Part shown: piece by piece, positions 18,187 through 28,080 of the stretch
Numbering within the stretch: the first letter of the stretch is position 1
How the letters are laid out: every line of letters starts with the position of its first letter
From: Bacteroides sp.
GTDB lineage: Bacteria; Bacteroidota; Bacteroidia; Bacteroidales; Muribaculaceae
DNA length: 64,000 bases
NCBI GenBank assembly: GCA_014802325.1
Contig: JAAVCK010000017.1
Coordinates: 114,128 to 178,127 of the forward strand
Direction of reading: 5' to 3'
Translations under genes and position numbers: made by a program
Notes under the pieces: generated by a model
The model's database searches: none
The model's input: the letters and a program-made list of their open reading frames with translations, nothing else
What the model was told of the DNA's origin: nothing

Positions 18187-19875
18187 ATGCTCCGCTCACT
18201 CCATATCTCCAATTATGCCCTCATATCGGGCGTCGACATCGAGTTCTATCCCGGATTCAATGTGATCACGGGTGAGACAGGTGCCGGAAAGTCGATCATA
18301 CTCGGTGCGCTGTCGCTCATACTGGGCGGCCGCGCCGATACGCGCGTGGTGACCGATCCATCGGCCAAGACGGTAATAGAAGCCCAGTTTGACATTACCG
18401 GCTACGATGCGCTCAAGCAATATTGCATCGACTCCGATATAGAATGGGACGACAATACCTGCATACTCCGCCGCGAGATAGCACCGGCCGGACGTTCGCG
18501 CGCCTTTGTCAATGATTCGCCCGTGCCGGTAGCAAAGTTGCGCGAGGTGGCGATGTTTCTCGTCGACATTCATTCGCAGCATCAGAATCAACTTTTGTCC
18601 ACGCCTGAATTTCAGTTGCGTGTTATCGACACTCTGGCCGGAAACGGCCGGAAACTCACCGAATATACGGCGCGATACAATGCCTATCGCGATGCGGTGA
18701 AGAAGCTGCGCGCTGCCAGGGCTGAAGTGGAGCGCAGCCGTCAGGATGAAGAGTATACCAGTTTTCAGCTTGAGCAGATCGAAGCTCTCGGGCTGGTGGA
18801 GGGCGAGCAGGAGCGGCTGGAACATGACCGTGAGGTGCTCGAAAATATGTCGAATATCAAGGCGTCGCTTGCCGCGGCTATTGCAGCGCTCAACGGTAAC
18901 GACGGTTCGGCTCTCGAACTCATCGACTCGGCGGCTGCCGAGTGTCGGCGCCTCGAAGGAGTACTTGACCGCACCGATGATATTCCCGCCCGTCTTGAAA
19001 GCGTAAGCATAGAGGTGGCCGACGTGAGCCGGACACTTGAGTCGCTCGACGAGTCGCTCGAAGGCGACGGTGGTTCGCTCGAAGCTATCGAAGACCGCCT
19101 CAACAGTATATACTCGCTCTGCCACCGACATCATGTGGCTTCGGGTGATGAGCTGATAGCCATGCGCGACACACTGCGCGCGCGGCTCGACAATCTCGAT
19201 AATTCCGAGGAATTTCTCCACGAACTTGAGCGCAAGGCCCGACGCCTGAGAGCTCTTGCACGCGAGACGGCACAGGAACTTTCTGAGAGCCGTCGCCGCG
19301 AGGCCGAGCGCTTTGCCCGCCAGTTGCGCGAGGCTGCCATGCCCCTGGGTATGAAAAATCTTCAGGTACAGGTGAGTGTGGAGCAGGTGGATATGAACGC
19401 CACCGGTATCGACGAGGTGAAATTCCTTACGGCATTCAATAAAAATCAGCCGCTCATGCCTGTGGGCAACGGTGCATCGGGCGGTGAAATTTCCCGACTG
19501 ATGCTTTCGGTCAAGAGCATTATCGCGTCGAAGATGCAGCTCCCGTCTATCATATTCGACGAGATAGATACAGGCGTGTCGGGCGAAGTGGCCGACAGTA
19601 TGGGGCGCATGATGCTCCGCATAGCCGAGACTATACAGGTAATCACCATCACCCATCTGCCGCAGGTAGCGGCCAAGGCGTCACATCACTACAAGGTATA
19701 TAAAGAAGATGCCGCCGACCGCACTCTGACCCACATCTCACTCCTCGATACCGACGAGCGCGTAGCCGCTATCGCCACCATGCTTTCGGGCAATTCCGTG
19801 GACGAAGCTGCTATGAATAATGCCCGCTCGCTACTTACAAACGTTAATCCCAATCTGTTTAATGGAACCGTCTGA
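18187..19875 (+). CDS. recN: DNA repair protein RecN
   Basis: A 562-residue SMC-like ATPase for double-strand break repair. It has an N-terminal Walker A (VITGETGAGKSIILGALSLI), a long alpha-helical coiled coil (about residues 160-380, rich in Glu/Arg), then the signature NGASGGEISRLMLSVK and Walker B IIFDEIDTGVSGE. Length and layout are normal. The rlmB start codon lies inside its last codons (14-bp overlap), implying coupled expression. Confidence 0.97.
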   Translation: MLRSLHISNYALISGVDIEFYPGFNVITGETGAGKSIILGALSLILGGRADTRVVTDPSAKTVIEAQFDITGYDALKQYCIDSDIEWDDNTCILRREIAPAGRSRAFVNDSPVPVAKLREVAMFLVDIHSQHQNQLLSTPEFQLRVIDTLAGNGRKLTEYTARYNAYRDAVKKLRAARAEVERSRQDEEYTSFQLEQIEALGLVEGEQERLEHDREVLENMSNIKASLAAAIAALNGNDGSALELIDSAAAECRRLEGVLDRTDDIPARLESVSIEVADVSRTLESLDESLEGDGGSLEAIEDRLNSIYSLCHRHHVASGDELIAMRDTLRARLDNLDNSEEFLHELERKARRLRALARETAQELSESRRREAERFARQLREAAMPLGMKNLQVQVSVEQVDMNATGIDEVKFLTAFNKNQPLMPVGNGASGGEISRLMLSVKSIIASKMQLPSIIFDEIDTGVSGEVADSMGRMMLRIAETIQVITITHLPQVAAKASHHYKVYKEDAADRTLTHISLLDTDERVAAIATMLSGNSVDEAAMNNARSLLTNVNPNLFNGTV

Positions 19876-20617
19876 CTACATTTTCGGCATACGTGCCGTG
19901 ATAGAGGCTATTGAGGCCGGTAAAGAAATCGACAAAATATTTATTGCCAAGGATCTGCAAGGCCCGCTGGCACAGGAGCTTATTGACGTGGCCCGCCGAT
20001 CACGCGTAGTGATGCAGCGTGTGCCGGTAGAACGTATCAACCGCATCACGCGCAAGAATCATCAAGGTGTGCTGGCCATGATGTCGGCCATCACTTATTA
20101 CCGCCTTGACCATCTCGTGCCCGAGCTTTATGAAGCCGGTCTGTTACCTTTCGTGGTAGTGCTCGACGGTATTACCGATGTGAGAAACTTCGGAGCTATA
20201 GCCCGCACGTGTGAGTGTGCCGGTGTCGATGCTATCGTTATACCTCAGCACGGCAGTGTGAGCGTGGGTGGCGATGCCGTAAAGACTTCAGCCGGAGCTT
20301 TGCTTCATCTCCCCGTGGCGCGTGTGAGCAACACGGTGCAGGCTGTACGTTTTCTCAAAGATAACGGCTATCAGATTGTGGCCGTGACCGAGAAAAGCGA
20401 TATGAACTACACACAGGGTAGCTACACTGATCCCGTGGCCTTGGTGATGGGTGCTGAAGATACCGGCATCTCTCCCGAAGTCATGAAGCTGTGTGATACC
20501 CGCGTGGGTATTCCTATGTTTGGCAAGATAGGTTCGCTAAACGTATCGGTGGCCGCCGGTGTGATGATATACGAAGTTGTGCGCCAGCGCTTCAATGCTA
20601 ATCTGGAAGTAATCTGA
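19862..20617 (+). CDS. rlmB: 23S rRNA (guanosine-2'-O-)-methyltransferase, RlmB/TrmH family
   Basis: A 251-residue SpoU-fold enzyme. The start MEPSDYIFGIRAVIEAI gives the N-terminal substrate-binding domain (L30e-like), while codons back to 19820 only read through recN. The SPOUT motifs are VVLDGITDVRNFGAIARTCECAG (N-F-G-A motif 1), VMGAEDTGISPE (motif 2) and IPMFGKIGSLNVSVAAG (motif 3). It overlaps recN by 14 bp at its 5' end and the convergent phosphatase gene by 20 bp at its 3' end. Confidence 0.93.
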   Translation: MEPSDYIFGIRAVIEAIEAGKEIDKIFIAKDLQGPLAQELIDVARRSRVVMQRVPVERINRITRKNHQGVLAMMSAITYYRLDHLVPELYEAGLLPFVVVLDGITDVRNFGAIARTCECAGVDAIVIPQHGSVSVGGDAVKTSAGALLHLPVARVSNTVQAVRFLKDNGYQIVAVTEKSDMNYTQGSYTDPVALVMGAEDTGISPEVMKLCDTRVGIPMFGKIGSLNVSVAAGVMIYEVVRQRFNANLEVI

Positions 20618-21344
20618 GCAGTTCGGTAAGCGAATTGATGGTGTAATACGAACCATTGTACGACACGGGCAGCTCAGAGTTGCGGTCGAAATATACGGCT
20701 GTCCAACCGGCATTTACGGCGCCGGCTATGTCGGTAGACAGATTATCGCCGACAAGCAGGTGCCTCCCCGGATTGAGCTGACCGGTCAGCTCAATTGCAT
20801 GGCGGTATATGCCCAAAGCCGGCTTGTTGATGCCTATATGGTCGCTCAATACGGTAATGTCGATATAGGAGCTTATACCGGCTGTGTCCATCTTGCGGTA
20901 TTGCACTTGCTCGAATCCGTTGGATAGAATGCCAGTGCGGTAATTGCGTTCGCGCAGCCCGGCAAGCAGATCCATCGCTCCGGGCATAAGCTGTTTCTGC
21001 CGGGCCATGAGGTCGAGATACAGAGGATCAACACTGTCGGCAAGAGAGTGCAGTTCGTCGGCCGAACCGGTGAAATACGGGCGAAGGGGCGCACTCATGC
21101 GCTCGATTCTGAGATATTCACGAGTCACTTCGCCAAGCGCATATCGTCGCCAAAGATCGGTATTGGAGGCAACGTAATCTTTCACCCAAGTGTCTTCAGA
21201 GGGAATCCATCTGTCGAGCGATGCTTCATTATATAGCAGCCGCAGGGCTATCAGCGATATGGCGTGGAAGTCGATAAGCGTATCGTCAAGGTCAAGCCAC
21301 ACCACCGACGGGCGGACTGAAAGGGCTATATCGTCAGATTTCAT
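20598..21344 (-). CDS. HAD-superfamily phosphatase, YjjG-like noncanonical pyrimidine nucleotidase
   Basis: A 248-residue HAD hydrolase. Motif I is WLDLDDTLIDF (nucleophile and general acid Asp), motif II is TGILSNGFEQVQ, the Lys is in GINKPALGIY, and motif IV is LLVGDNLSTDIAGAVNAGW. The helical cap follows motif I, as in YjjG, which removes phosphate from pyrimidine nucleotides including damaged ones. It overlaps the following VUT transporter gene by 11 bp (21334-21344) and converges with rlmB. Confidence 0.88.
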   Translation of the reverse strand: MKSDDIALSVRPSVVWLDLDDTLIDFHAISLIALRLLYNEASLDRWIPSEDTWVKDYVASNTDLWRRYALGEVTREYLRIERMSAPLRPYFTGSADELHSLADSVDPLYLDLMARQKQLMPGAMDLLAGLRERNYRTGILSNGFEQVQYRKMDTAGISSYIDITVLSDHIGINKPALGIYRHAIELTGQLNPGRHLLVGDNLSTDIAGAVNAGWTAVYFDRNSELPVSYNGSYYTINSLTELLRLLPD

Positions 21345-22050
21345 TGATTTTCCACCATTTGTATGACATGCCGGGGTCGTCGGTTACGTCGTGGCCCTCG
21401 ATGGAGCGCAGCCAGCGCACCACTCTCACCGTGACAGGAAGTATTATAATCTCATAGAATGTCTTGAGAAATGTCTGAGTCACTATCAGCATGAATATTT
21501 CAGTCCATGAAAGTATGCCACCGAATGCTATCGGGAAAAATATCACCGAGTCGACACCCTCGCCGAAGAGCGACGAGAGAATCGCGCGCACTGAGAAGCC
21601 CTTGCCTTTATGAGCGATCTTCATGCGCGACATTACATAGGCATTTACCATCGAGCCGCTGAGAAATGCAATGAAACTTGCGGCAAACACTCGCGGCACG
21701 GCGCCGAATATCGTCTGCATAGCGTCCTGATGAGCCCAGGAGTCAGCACCGGGCAAAAGAAGCCCGAGCTGCAGCAGAAGGGCCACAAGCAGAGCCATGC
21801 CGAAGCCGAGCCATATCACCAGGCGCGCCTTTGAGAAGCCGTACACCTCCACTATGCAGTCGTTGATGATATATGAAATGGGAAATACCACCACGCCTGC
21901 GGTAATAGTGAAGAATCCTACATCCACGGTCTTTATCTCCATGAGATTGCTCACTATCAGGCATGTGCAGAATATCACCGCGAGTATCATGAAAGTCACC
22001 GAGACTTCCGGTCGACGCGGATAGGAAAGGTTGTCAGAATTCTGAATCAT
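21334..22050 (-). CDS. Queuosine precursor transporter (VUT family, YhhQ-like)
   Basis: A 238-residue membrane protein with 6-7 hydrophobic segments. The block VGFFTITAGVVVFPISYIINDCIVEVYGF, seen in pieces, and FLSGSMVNAYVMSRMKI are typical of YhhQ/VUT transporters that import preQ0/preQ1 or queuine. The start chosen is MIQNSDNLSYP (22050), overlapping the preceding gene by 17 bp; an alternative ATG at 22080 would overlap by 47 bp. No queuosine biosynthesis genes are nearby. Confidence 0.88.
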   Translation of the reverse strand: MIQNSDNLSYPRRPEVSVTFMILAVIFCTCLIVSNLMEIKTVDVGFFTITAGVVVFPISYIINDCIVEVYGFSKARLVIWLGFGMALLVALLLQLGLLLPGADSWAHQDAMQTIFGAVPRVFAASFIAFLSGSMVNAYVMSRMKIAHKGKGFSVRAILSSLFGEGVDSVIFFPIAFGGILSWTEIFMLIVTQTFLKTFYEIIILPVTVRVVRWLRSIEGHDVTDDPGMSYKWWKINEI

Positions 22051-23068
22051 CGATGAAGGTATTGGCAAATTCGCGGACACATCCCTGTCCGCCGTTGAGA
22101 GTCATGATTTTTATTTCGGGAACGGCCTTGACCTGCGGCATAGCATCGGCCGGACATGCAGGATGACCAACTGCGCGGAGCAGTTGCAGGCAGTTGACAT
22201 CGTCGCCTATGTAGGCCACGTCGGCAAGATCTACGCCCAGTTGGGCGCAAATGGCATTGACGGCTTCGAGTTTTCCGCCGAATCGCTTGCCCTGCACAAG
22301 AAAGTCCACGCCCAATTTTTGAGCGCGGCGTTCCACTATTGTAGTGTTTTCGCTGGTAACAATGCCGACCTTCACCCCCTGCCGCTGCAAGAGCTGAAGA
22401 CCCATGCCGTCGCGAGTGTTGAAGCGCTTCATGTAGTCGCCATCGGCTGTATAATACATTCCGCCGTCGGTAAGCGTACCGTCCACGTCGGTAAGAAATA
22501 TCTTGATTGATTCCATATGTTTAATAACGGAAATGGTCATTGGATATTGTTGAGCATGATAACTGCGCTGCACTTTGCTGCGCGCGCACCGAAGTCCCGG
22601 CGATAGTGTCTGCAATGAAAGCATGTCGATATGCCGGCTTAGCTCCGCTATCAGTTCCGGGTAGTGGCGGCACATTTTGGCGGCGGTGTAGAGGCAGAAA
22701 CATCTTACAGCATACGGCTCGCACTCGGCATTGATACGCGACAGGCAGAAGTAGAGGAAGTCAGTGCGGATATTATCAGGCTCATATTCCATGTGGCGCA
22801 GAATCTGGAGAAACATTCTTTTTCGCGAAATATCGGTGGCCGAAAGCAATCTGTCGATAAATATACTCTGCTTTTCTTGCAGCCATGAGGCATTGCAGTC
22901 GGGCAGATGTGTGATACACCACAAAGCGTTGCTGTTGACCCGCCCAGCCCCCGACAAGGCAAGCGCGAGAAGTGTGTCGCGATTCACACCATCGCCTGAC
23001 GCCCACTCAACTACATCCTTGACGTCGGGCATATTAATCCGCCCGGATAGTTTGGTCTCGAGATTCAC
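22034..23068 (-). CDS. Fusion: HEAT-like domain plus KdsC-like HAD phosphatase
   Basis: A 344-residue protein in one frame. Residues about 1-170 are all-helical and resemble a HEAT-like Bacteroidota family sometimes mislabelled adenylosuccinate lyase. Residues 185-344 are a KdsC-type phosphatase (3-deoxy-D-manno-octulosonate 8-phosphate phosphatase, LPS Kdo synthesis) with IFLTDVDGTLTDGG, GIVTSENTTIVERRA and YIGDDVNCLQLL. KdsC proteins normally stand alone at about 165-175 residues. The linker just before Met185 is encoded by AT-rich sequence resembling an intergenic spacer, so an independent start at 22516 is possible. Confidence 0.85.
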   Translation of the reverse strand: MNLETKLSGRINMPDVKDVVEWASGDGVNRDTLLALALSGAGRVNSNALWCITHLPDCNASWLQEKQSIFIDRLLSATDISRKRMFLQILRHMEYEPDNIRTDFLYFCLSRINAECEPYAVRCFCLYTAAKMCRHYPELIAELSRHIDMLSLQTLSPGLRCARSKVQRSYHAQQYPMTISVIKHMESIKIFLTDVDGTLTDGGMYYTADGDYMKRFNTRDGMGLQLLQRQGVKVGIVTSENTTIVERRAQKLGVDFLVQGKRFGGKLEAVNAICAQLGVDLADVAYIGDDVNCLQLLRAVGHPACPADAMPQVKAVPEIKIMTLNGGQGCVREFANTFIDDSEF

Positions 23069-23093
23069 GGTTTGTAGATTGGGAAGATTATAT

Positions 23094-23101
23094 CAAAAAT
23101 A
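23094..23101 (-). promoter_or_regulatory. -7 element ahead of the HEAT-KdsC fusion gene
   Basis: TATTTTTG on the minus strand lies 25 bp before the ATG at 23068. It matches TAnnTTTG; no convincing -33 element was seen. Confidence 0.5.
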
Positions 23102-23156
23102 CGAATTATAACTTGCTGACATATCTTCGGCGAAGTTAATAATAATTAATACGCGC

Positions 23157-23194
23157 AAAAAATCGCCTCCGGCTCGGGTGAGTCGGAGGCGATT
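23157..23194 (-). terminator. groEL intrinsic terminator
   Basis: AATCGCCTCCG (23161-23171) and CGGAGGCGATT (23184-23194) form a perfect 11-bp stem with a 12-nt loop. Read on the minus strand it ends in a run of T (A-run at 23157-23162 on the plus strand), a classical Rho-independent terminator just after groEL. Confidence 0.9.
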
Positions 23195-23219
23195 GGTATG
23201 AGGAATGATGAGTTTTTGA

Positions 23220-24869
<1,650 letters not shown>

Positions 24870-24923
24870 TTAATAAGAGTTGATTGATGAAAATAATTTT
24901 TTGGAAAAGACCGGAGGTATCTA

Positions 24924-25196
24924 TCAGCCGAGGATAGCGAGAATGTCGCTCTGACGCATGATGAGATACTTGGTGCCTTCGAGTTCGATTTCAGTGCCGG
25001 CATACTTGCCATAGAGCACGTTGTCGCCTTTCTTGACTACCATTTCTTCGTCTTTTGTGCCGTTGCCGGTGGCGAGCACAGTGCCGCGGAGGGGTTTCTC
25101 TTTAGCGGAATCGGGAATGATGATGCCCGACATTGTCACTTCTTCAACGGGAGTAGGCTCGATGAGCACACGGTCAGCTAAGGGTTGAATATTCAT
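24924..25196 (-). CDS. groES: Co-chaperonin GroES
   Basis: A 90-residue lid protein for GroEL. It begins [19 protein letters not shown] and contains the mobile-loop segment [14 protein letters not shown] and the [15 protein letters not shown] strand. It is the first gene of the groES-groEL operon. Its only recognisable promoter is a sigma-54-type site at 25258-25273. Confidence 0.99.
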   Translation of the reverse strand: MNIQPLADRVLIEPTPVEEVTMSGIIIPDSAKEKPLRGTVLATGNGTKDEEMVVKKGDNVLYGKYAGTEIELEGTKYLIMRQSDILAILG

Positions 25197-25257
25197 GATA
25201 GATTATGTATTGATGTTATAATTATATTATGTATATGTTAGTTCTGTAAAAAGTCTC

Positions 25258-25273
25258 TGCACAAATCGTGCCA
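25258..25273 (-). promoter_or_regulatory. Sigma-54 (-24/-12) promoter candidate for groES-groEL
   Basis: On the minus strand the site reads TGGCACGATTTGTGCA, one base from the sigma-54 consensus TGGCACG-N4-TTGCA, with the invariant GG and GC exactly 10 bp apart. A start about 12 nt downstream would give a leader of about 50 nt. No TAnnTTTG element or CIRCE repeat was found in the groES upstream region. The octamer CAGAGACT occurs both just upstream and just downstream. Confidence 0.6.
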
Positions 25274-25277
25274 GTGT

Positions 25278-25290
25278 GGCAGTCTCTGCC
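25278..25290. repeat. Short palindrome upstream of the groES promoter
   Basis: GGCAG-TCT-CTGCC is a 5-bp inverted repeat beginning 5 bp upstream of the -24 element. Part of it (AGTCTCTGC) recurs at 25252-25260 overlapping the -12 region, so it may be an operator; it could also be chance. Confidence 0.35.
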
Positions 25291-25322
25291 TTTTTGTCAG
25301 TAATCAAACGCCTCGCGAGGGC

Positions 25323-26051
25323 TTATTGTTCAGCCGGTGGCAGGGCGCTTTCCACTACGCGGTGGGCTTCTTCCATCACACGGGTTATGTCGTGCTCATC
25401 GGTCGGCGGGGCTATAGGCTTGTGGATGGTGAGGTGTATGTGGCCCGGATTGCAGAGCTTGCGGAAGCGGGGCTGGATGGGGAATGCGCCGTCGATAGTC
25501 ACCGGCACGATCGGCAGACCGAACTCCATGGCCAGCTTGAACGCTCCTTTCTTGAAGCGGCGCATGCGGCCGTCCCATGTGCGGGCTCCTTCGGGAAACA
25601 CCACGAGCGACATGCCTCCGCGGAGTCGGCTTTCGGCTTCGGCCATGGTGTGGCGTGTGGCGCTTACCGACGAATTGTCGACGAATATCTGGCCTGAGCG
25701 CTCGCAGGCCCAGCCCACTATTGGAAGTTTGCGCAACTCCTGCTTCATCATCCATCTGAATTCATGGCCGAGGTAGCCGTAGATCGAGAATATGTCGTAG
25801 GCGCTCTGGTGATTGGGAGTGAATACGTAGGAGGTGTCGGGGTCGATGTTGTCATGACCTTCGGAGGTGACTCTGACGAATGCGAGCCAGCAGAACATCC
25901 TTCCCCAGAGTATCTCGGGATAATAACCCATGACGCGGCCGAAGCCAAGTGCGCATCCCGTCACTGTGATGACGGCTGTGATTACCGTGAACACTATGAG
26001 CAGCGGCCACATGATAAGTATCTGATATATTCGGTAAAGGGCGGTGAGCAT
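25323..26051 (-). CDS. 1-acyl-sn-glycerol-3-phosphate acyltransferase (PlsC-like)
   Basis: A 242-residue membrane-associated acyltransferase for phosphatidic acid synthesis. The start MLTALYRIYQ precedes a membrane helix; codons further upstream overlap the preceding gene. The family motifs are NHQSAYD (catalytic His-x4-Asp), GQIFVDNS, VFPEGART and VPVTIDGAF. It is downstream of the DoxX gene on the same strand with a 38-bp gap, so it is probably the last gene of the DUF1599-DoxX-PlsC unit. Confidence 0.92.
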   Translation of the reverse strand: MLTALYRIYQILIMWPLLIVFTVITAVITVTGCALGFGRVMGYYPEILWGRMFCWLAFVRVTSEGHDNIDPDTSYVFTPNHQSAYDIFSIYGYLGHEFRWMMKQELRKLPIVGWACERSGQIFVDNSSVSATRHTMAEAESRLRGGMSLVVFPEGARTWDGRMRRFKKGAFKLAMEFGLPIVPVTIDGAFPIQPRFRKLCNPGHIHLTIHKPIAPPTDEHDITRVMEEAHRVVESALPPAEQ

Positions 26052-26089
26052 ATTGTGTGAGGTGTGGTATATAGGTTGTGAAGTGATGA

Positions 26090-27424
26090 TTATTTGTCTG
26101 TTGATTCGGTGGATGAGACGGGGGAGGCCGATGGACCCGACGGTGATGTGGCAGTGGCCTTTTCGCGTGGCAGCAGCAGGTCGAAAAGCCAAATGAGGAG
26201 AAGCAGCCCGGCCAATGACCAGTTGATATACCGGAGCATTTTGCCCGGAGCGGGGTCAAGGGTCTCGTCAAGGCGCGAAGCCGCATGTCGGCCGGTCTCG
26301 GCCGGATCTATCGACGAAAGCGTTCGCTTCCATACCACAGTGCCCTCGCGCAGATACACGAGTGCCGATGTGCCGCGGGCAAGCTCTTTAATGAGATTAG
26401 GCTCTACGCGATATATGTCATACGAGGCCATTGATATGTCCATCCAGCGGTCGATTGCGGCCGAGTCACCGGCTATGAATGCCGTGAGTGTGCCACCGCG
26501 CTCGGCTATGTAGTCGTTGAGGTCGTTGATGAGGTTGGTGAACGAGAGATCCACGTCGTAGGGCTGCGGGATGGTCACTATAAACTGTTCGGCCAGTGGC
26601 GTGTCGCCGTCGGGCATAAGTATGTCGGGGAGTATGTCTTCACCATCCACGGTTACAGTCAGGCCGTCGTCGATATTCTCTGATCCGCTTTCGAGTTTGC
26701 GCTCCACGAAAGTCCATGTGGAGTCGGGCAGTTGATCGGCAGTGAAACTGCGGGTCAGTCCGTCGCGAGTGTAGATAAATGAATACACGGCCTCGGCCTC
26801 GTCGTCACCTTCTTCACCCTCGCTTTCATCAGTGAGGAGCGATGTGCCCGGGCTGAACCGGCGGAAATCTACGAGCGGCTGTATGTTGTAGCCTATGAGA
26901 GCTATAAGCAGTATATAAAATGTGAGCACTCCGCCTACTATCCACTGAGTGTGGGTGGTGTAGAGCTGACGCACGCGGGTATTGTGGGCAAGCAGATAGA
27001 TGAGTGCGGCGGTGATAATGACGTTTTTGATAAATGTGCCGGTGTTTGACACGATGAGCAGATCGCCGAAGCACCCGCAGTCGGCCACCGGTGAGGCTAT
27101 GGCTATGTAGAGCGACAGGGGTAACATGCCCGCCATGCACAGAAGCAGCGATATGACCGACACTCGCCTGTAGGTGCCGGCAAGAAGCAGGGCGCCCCAC
27201 ACAAACTCCCAGGCCGAGAGCAGAAAGGTGAAGCTTGTGACGAGTGCGCGCGGAACATCCATATCCCACACGTCGAGATATTCGGTGATTTTATAGACGG
27301 TGCCCCACGGGTCGATTGCTTTGGCCCAGCCCGAGAGGATGAATGTGGCGCCGATGACTATGCGGAGTATCACCACGGCGGCAGTGGTGAGGCGTCGGCG
27401 CAGAGTGGTGTTACTCTTCTCCAT
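26090..27424 (-). CDS. DoxX-like membrane protein with extracytoplasmic domain
   Basis: A 444-residue protein. The first about 190 residues hold four or five membrane helices of the DoxX/MauE type (RIVIGATFILSGWAKAIDPWGT, ADCGCFGD with a CxC-like pair). A soluble region of about 200 residues follows, then a C-terminal helix and a Ser/Thr/Pro tail. The segment WMDISMASYDIYRVEPNLIKELARGTSALVYLREG, seen in pieces, resembles a thioredoxin-like reporter fold. The start MEKSNTT overlaps the DUF1599 gene by 14 bp. A thiol or quinone redox role is inferred from the family only. Confidence 0.85.
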   Translation of the reverse strand: MEKSNTTLRRRLTTAAVVILRIVIGATFILSGWAKAIDPWGTVYKITEYLDVWDMDVPRALVTSFTFLLSAWEFVWGALLLAGTYRRVSVISLLLCMAGMLPLSLYIAIASPVADCGCFGDLLIVSNTGTFIKNVIITAALIYLLAHNTRVRQLYTTHTQWIVGGVLTFYILLIALIGYNIQPLVDFRRFSPGTSLLTDESEGEEGDDEAEAVYSFIYTRDGLTRSFTADQLPDSTWTFVERKLESGSENIDDGLTVTVDGEDILPDILMPDGDTPLAEQFIVTIPQPYDVDLSFTNLINDLNDYIAERGGTLTAFIAGDSAAIDRWMDISMASYDIYRVEPNLIKELARGTSALVYLREGTVVWKRTLSSIDPAETGRHAASRLDETLDPAPGKMLRYINWSLAGLLLLIWLFDLLLPREKATATSPSGPSASPVSSTESTDK

Positions 27425-27959
27425 CGTTGAGTTTGATGATGGCGAATAGGGCATAATTGATTATATCCATCAGATTGGAGTCAATGCCTTCGGATATCAG
27501 GGTTTCGCCGTCGTTATTCTCTATCTGCTTTATGCGCTGAATCTTGGTGAGGATAATGTCGGTAAACGATACCACCCTCATGTCGCGCCAGGCGTCGCCG
27601 TAGTCGTGCGTTTTGGCTGTCATGAGATCGAGAGTCTCCCGCACATAATTGTCATAGAGCGCAAGGGCCTTTTCGGGTGATATATCGGCGCAGTCGGCAT
27701 ATCCGAGGTCGAGCTGTATCAGTCCGATTATACTATAATTGACCAGTGCCATGAACTCGGGCAGTATACCTTCATCCACCATAGCGGTGTCGGTTTCGAG
27801 TGTACGTATTCGCTTGGCTTTGATGAAAAGCTGGTCGGTAATCGACATGGGGCGCATGATACGCCATGAAGCGCCGTAGTCGGTGAGTTTTTTTGCAAAG
27901 ATGTTGCGGCACTGCGCGAGCGCGCGCGTAGCGTGTGATATGGTGTAGGATTCCTGCAT
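27411..27959 (-). CDS. DUF1599 domain protein
   Basis: A 182-residue soluble protein with two related repeats: NIFAKKLTDYGASWRIMRPMS near residue 20 and TAKTHDYGDAWRDMRVVSF near residue 118. These are the nucleotide-modification-associated DUF1599 units (Asp-Tyr-Gly ... Trp). The repeat IxxKxxRIxxLE and IQRIKQIEN helices follow each. The next gene is DoxX, as often in Bacteroidales, but the tpiA gene frequently found further on is replaced here by plsC. The biochemical function is unknown. Confidence 0.88.
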   Translation of the reverse strand: MQESYTISHATRALAQCRNIFAKKLTDYGASWRIMRPMSITDQLFIKAKRIRTLETDTAMVDEGILPEFMALVNYSIIGLIQLDLGYADCADISPEKALALYDNYVRETLDLMTAKTHDYGDAWRDMRVVSFTDIILTKIQRIKQIENNDGETLISEGIDSNLMDIINYALFAIIKLNDGEE

Positions 27960-28005
27960 GACTTGATGATGATATGGCGGGGAGAGACACTTCTTTTTTC
28001 AGTCA

Positions 28006-28036
28006 CAAAATTAACAAAAACACACGGATTAGACAA
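28006..28036 (-). promoter_or_regulatory. Promoter of the DUF1599-DoxX-PlsC unit
   Basis: On the minus strand TTG (28034-28036), a 20-bp spacer and TAATTTTG (28006-28013) match the Bacteroidota consensus; the leader to the ATG at 27959 is about 40 nt. Confidence 0.65.
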
Positions 28037-28055
28037 GTGCGTCGCCTTCTTCTGG

Positions 28056-28080
28056 CTTATTCGGACTCAGTCCGAATAAG
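28056..28080. repeat. 25-bp perfect palindrome in the dnaA upstream region
   Basis: CTTATTCGGACT and AGTCCGAATAAG are perfect 12-bp arms around a single central C. It lies about 20 bp upstream of the DUF1599 -33 element and 306 bp before dnaA. ATTCGGAC recurs at 28141-28148. It is too compact for a terminator (1-nt loop) and more like a binding site for a dimeric protein. Confidence 0.6.

Noticed and set aside
18196-19656. A 486-codon open frame on the minus strand opposite recN
   Set aside because: It lies wholly within recN, which has all RecN motifs; the antisense translation is His/Arg-rich without any recognisable domain. GC-rich codon structure alone explains it.
25197-25322. CIRCE/HrcA operator upstream of groES
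   Set aside because: The TTAGCACTC-N9-GAGTGCTAA pattern is not present; only shorter repeats around the sigma-54-like site were found.
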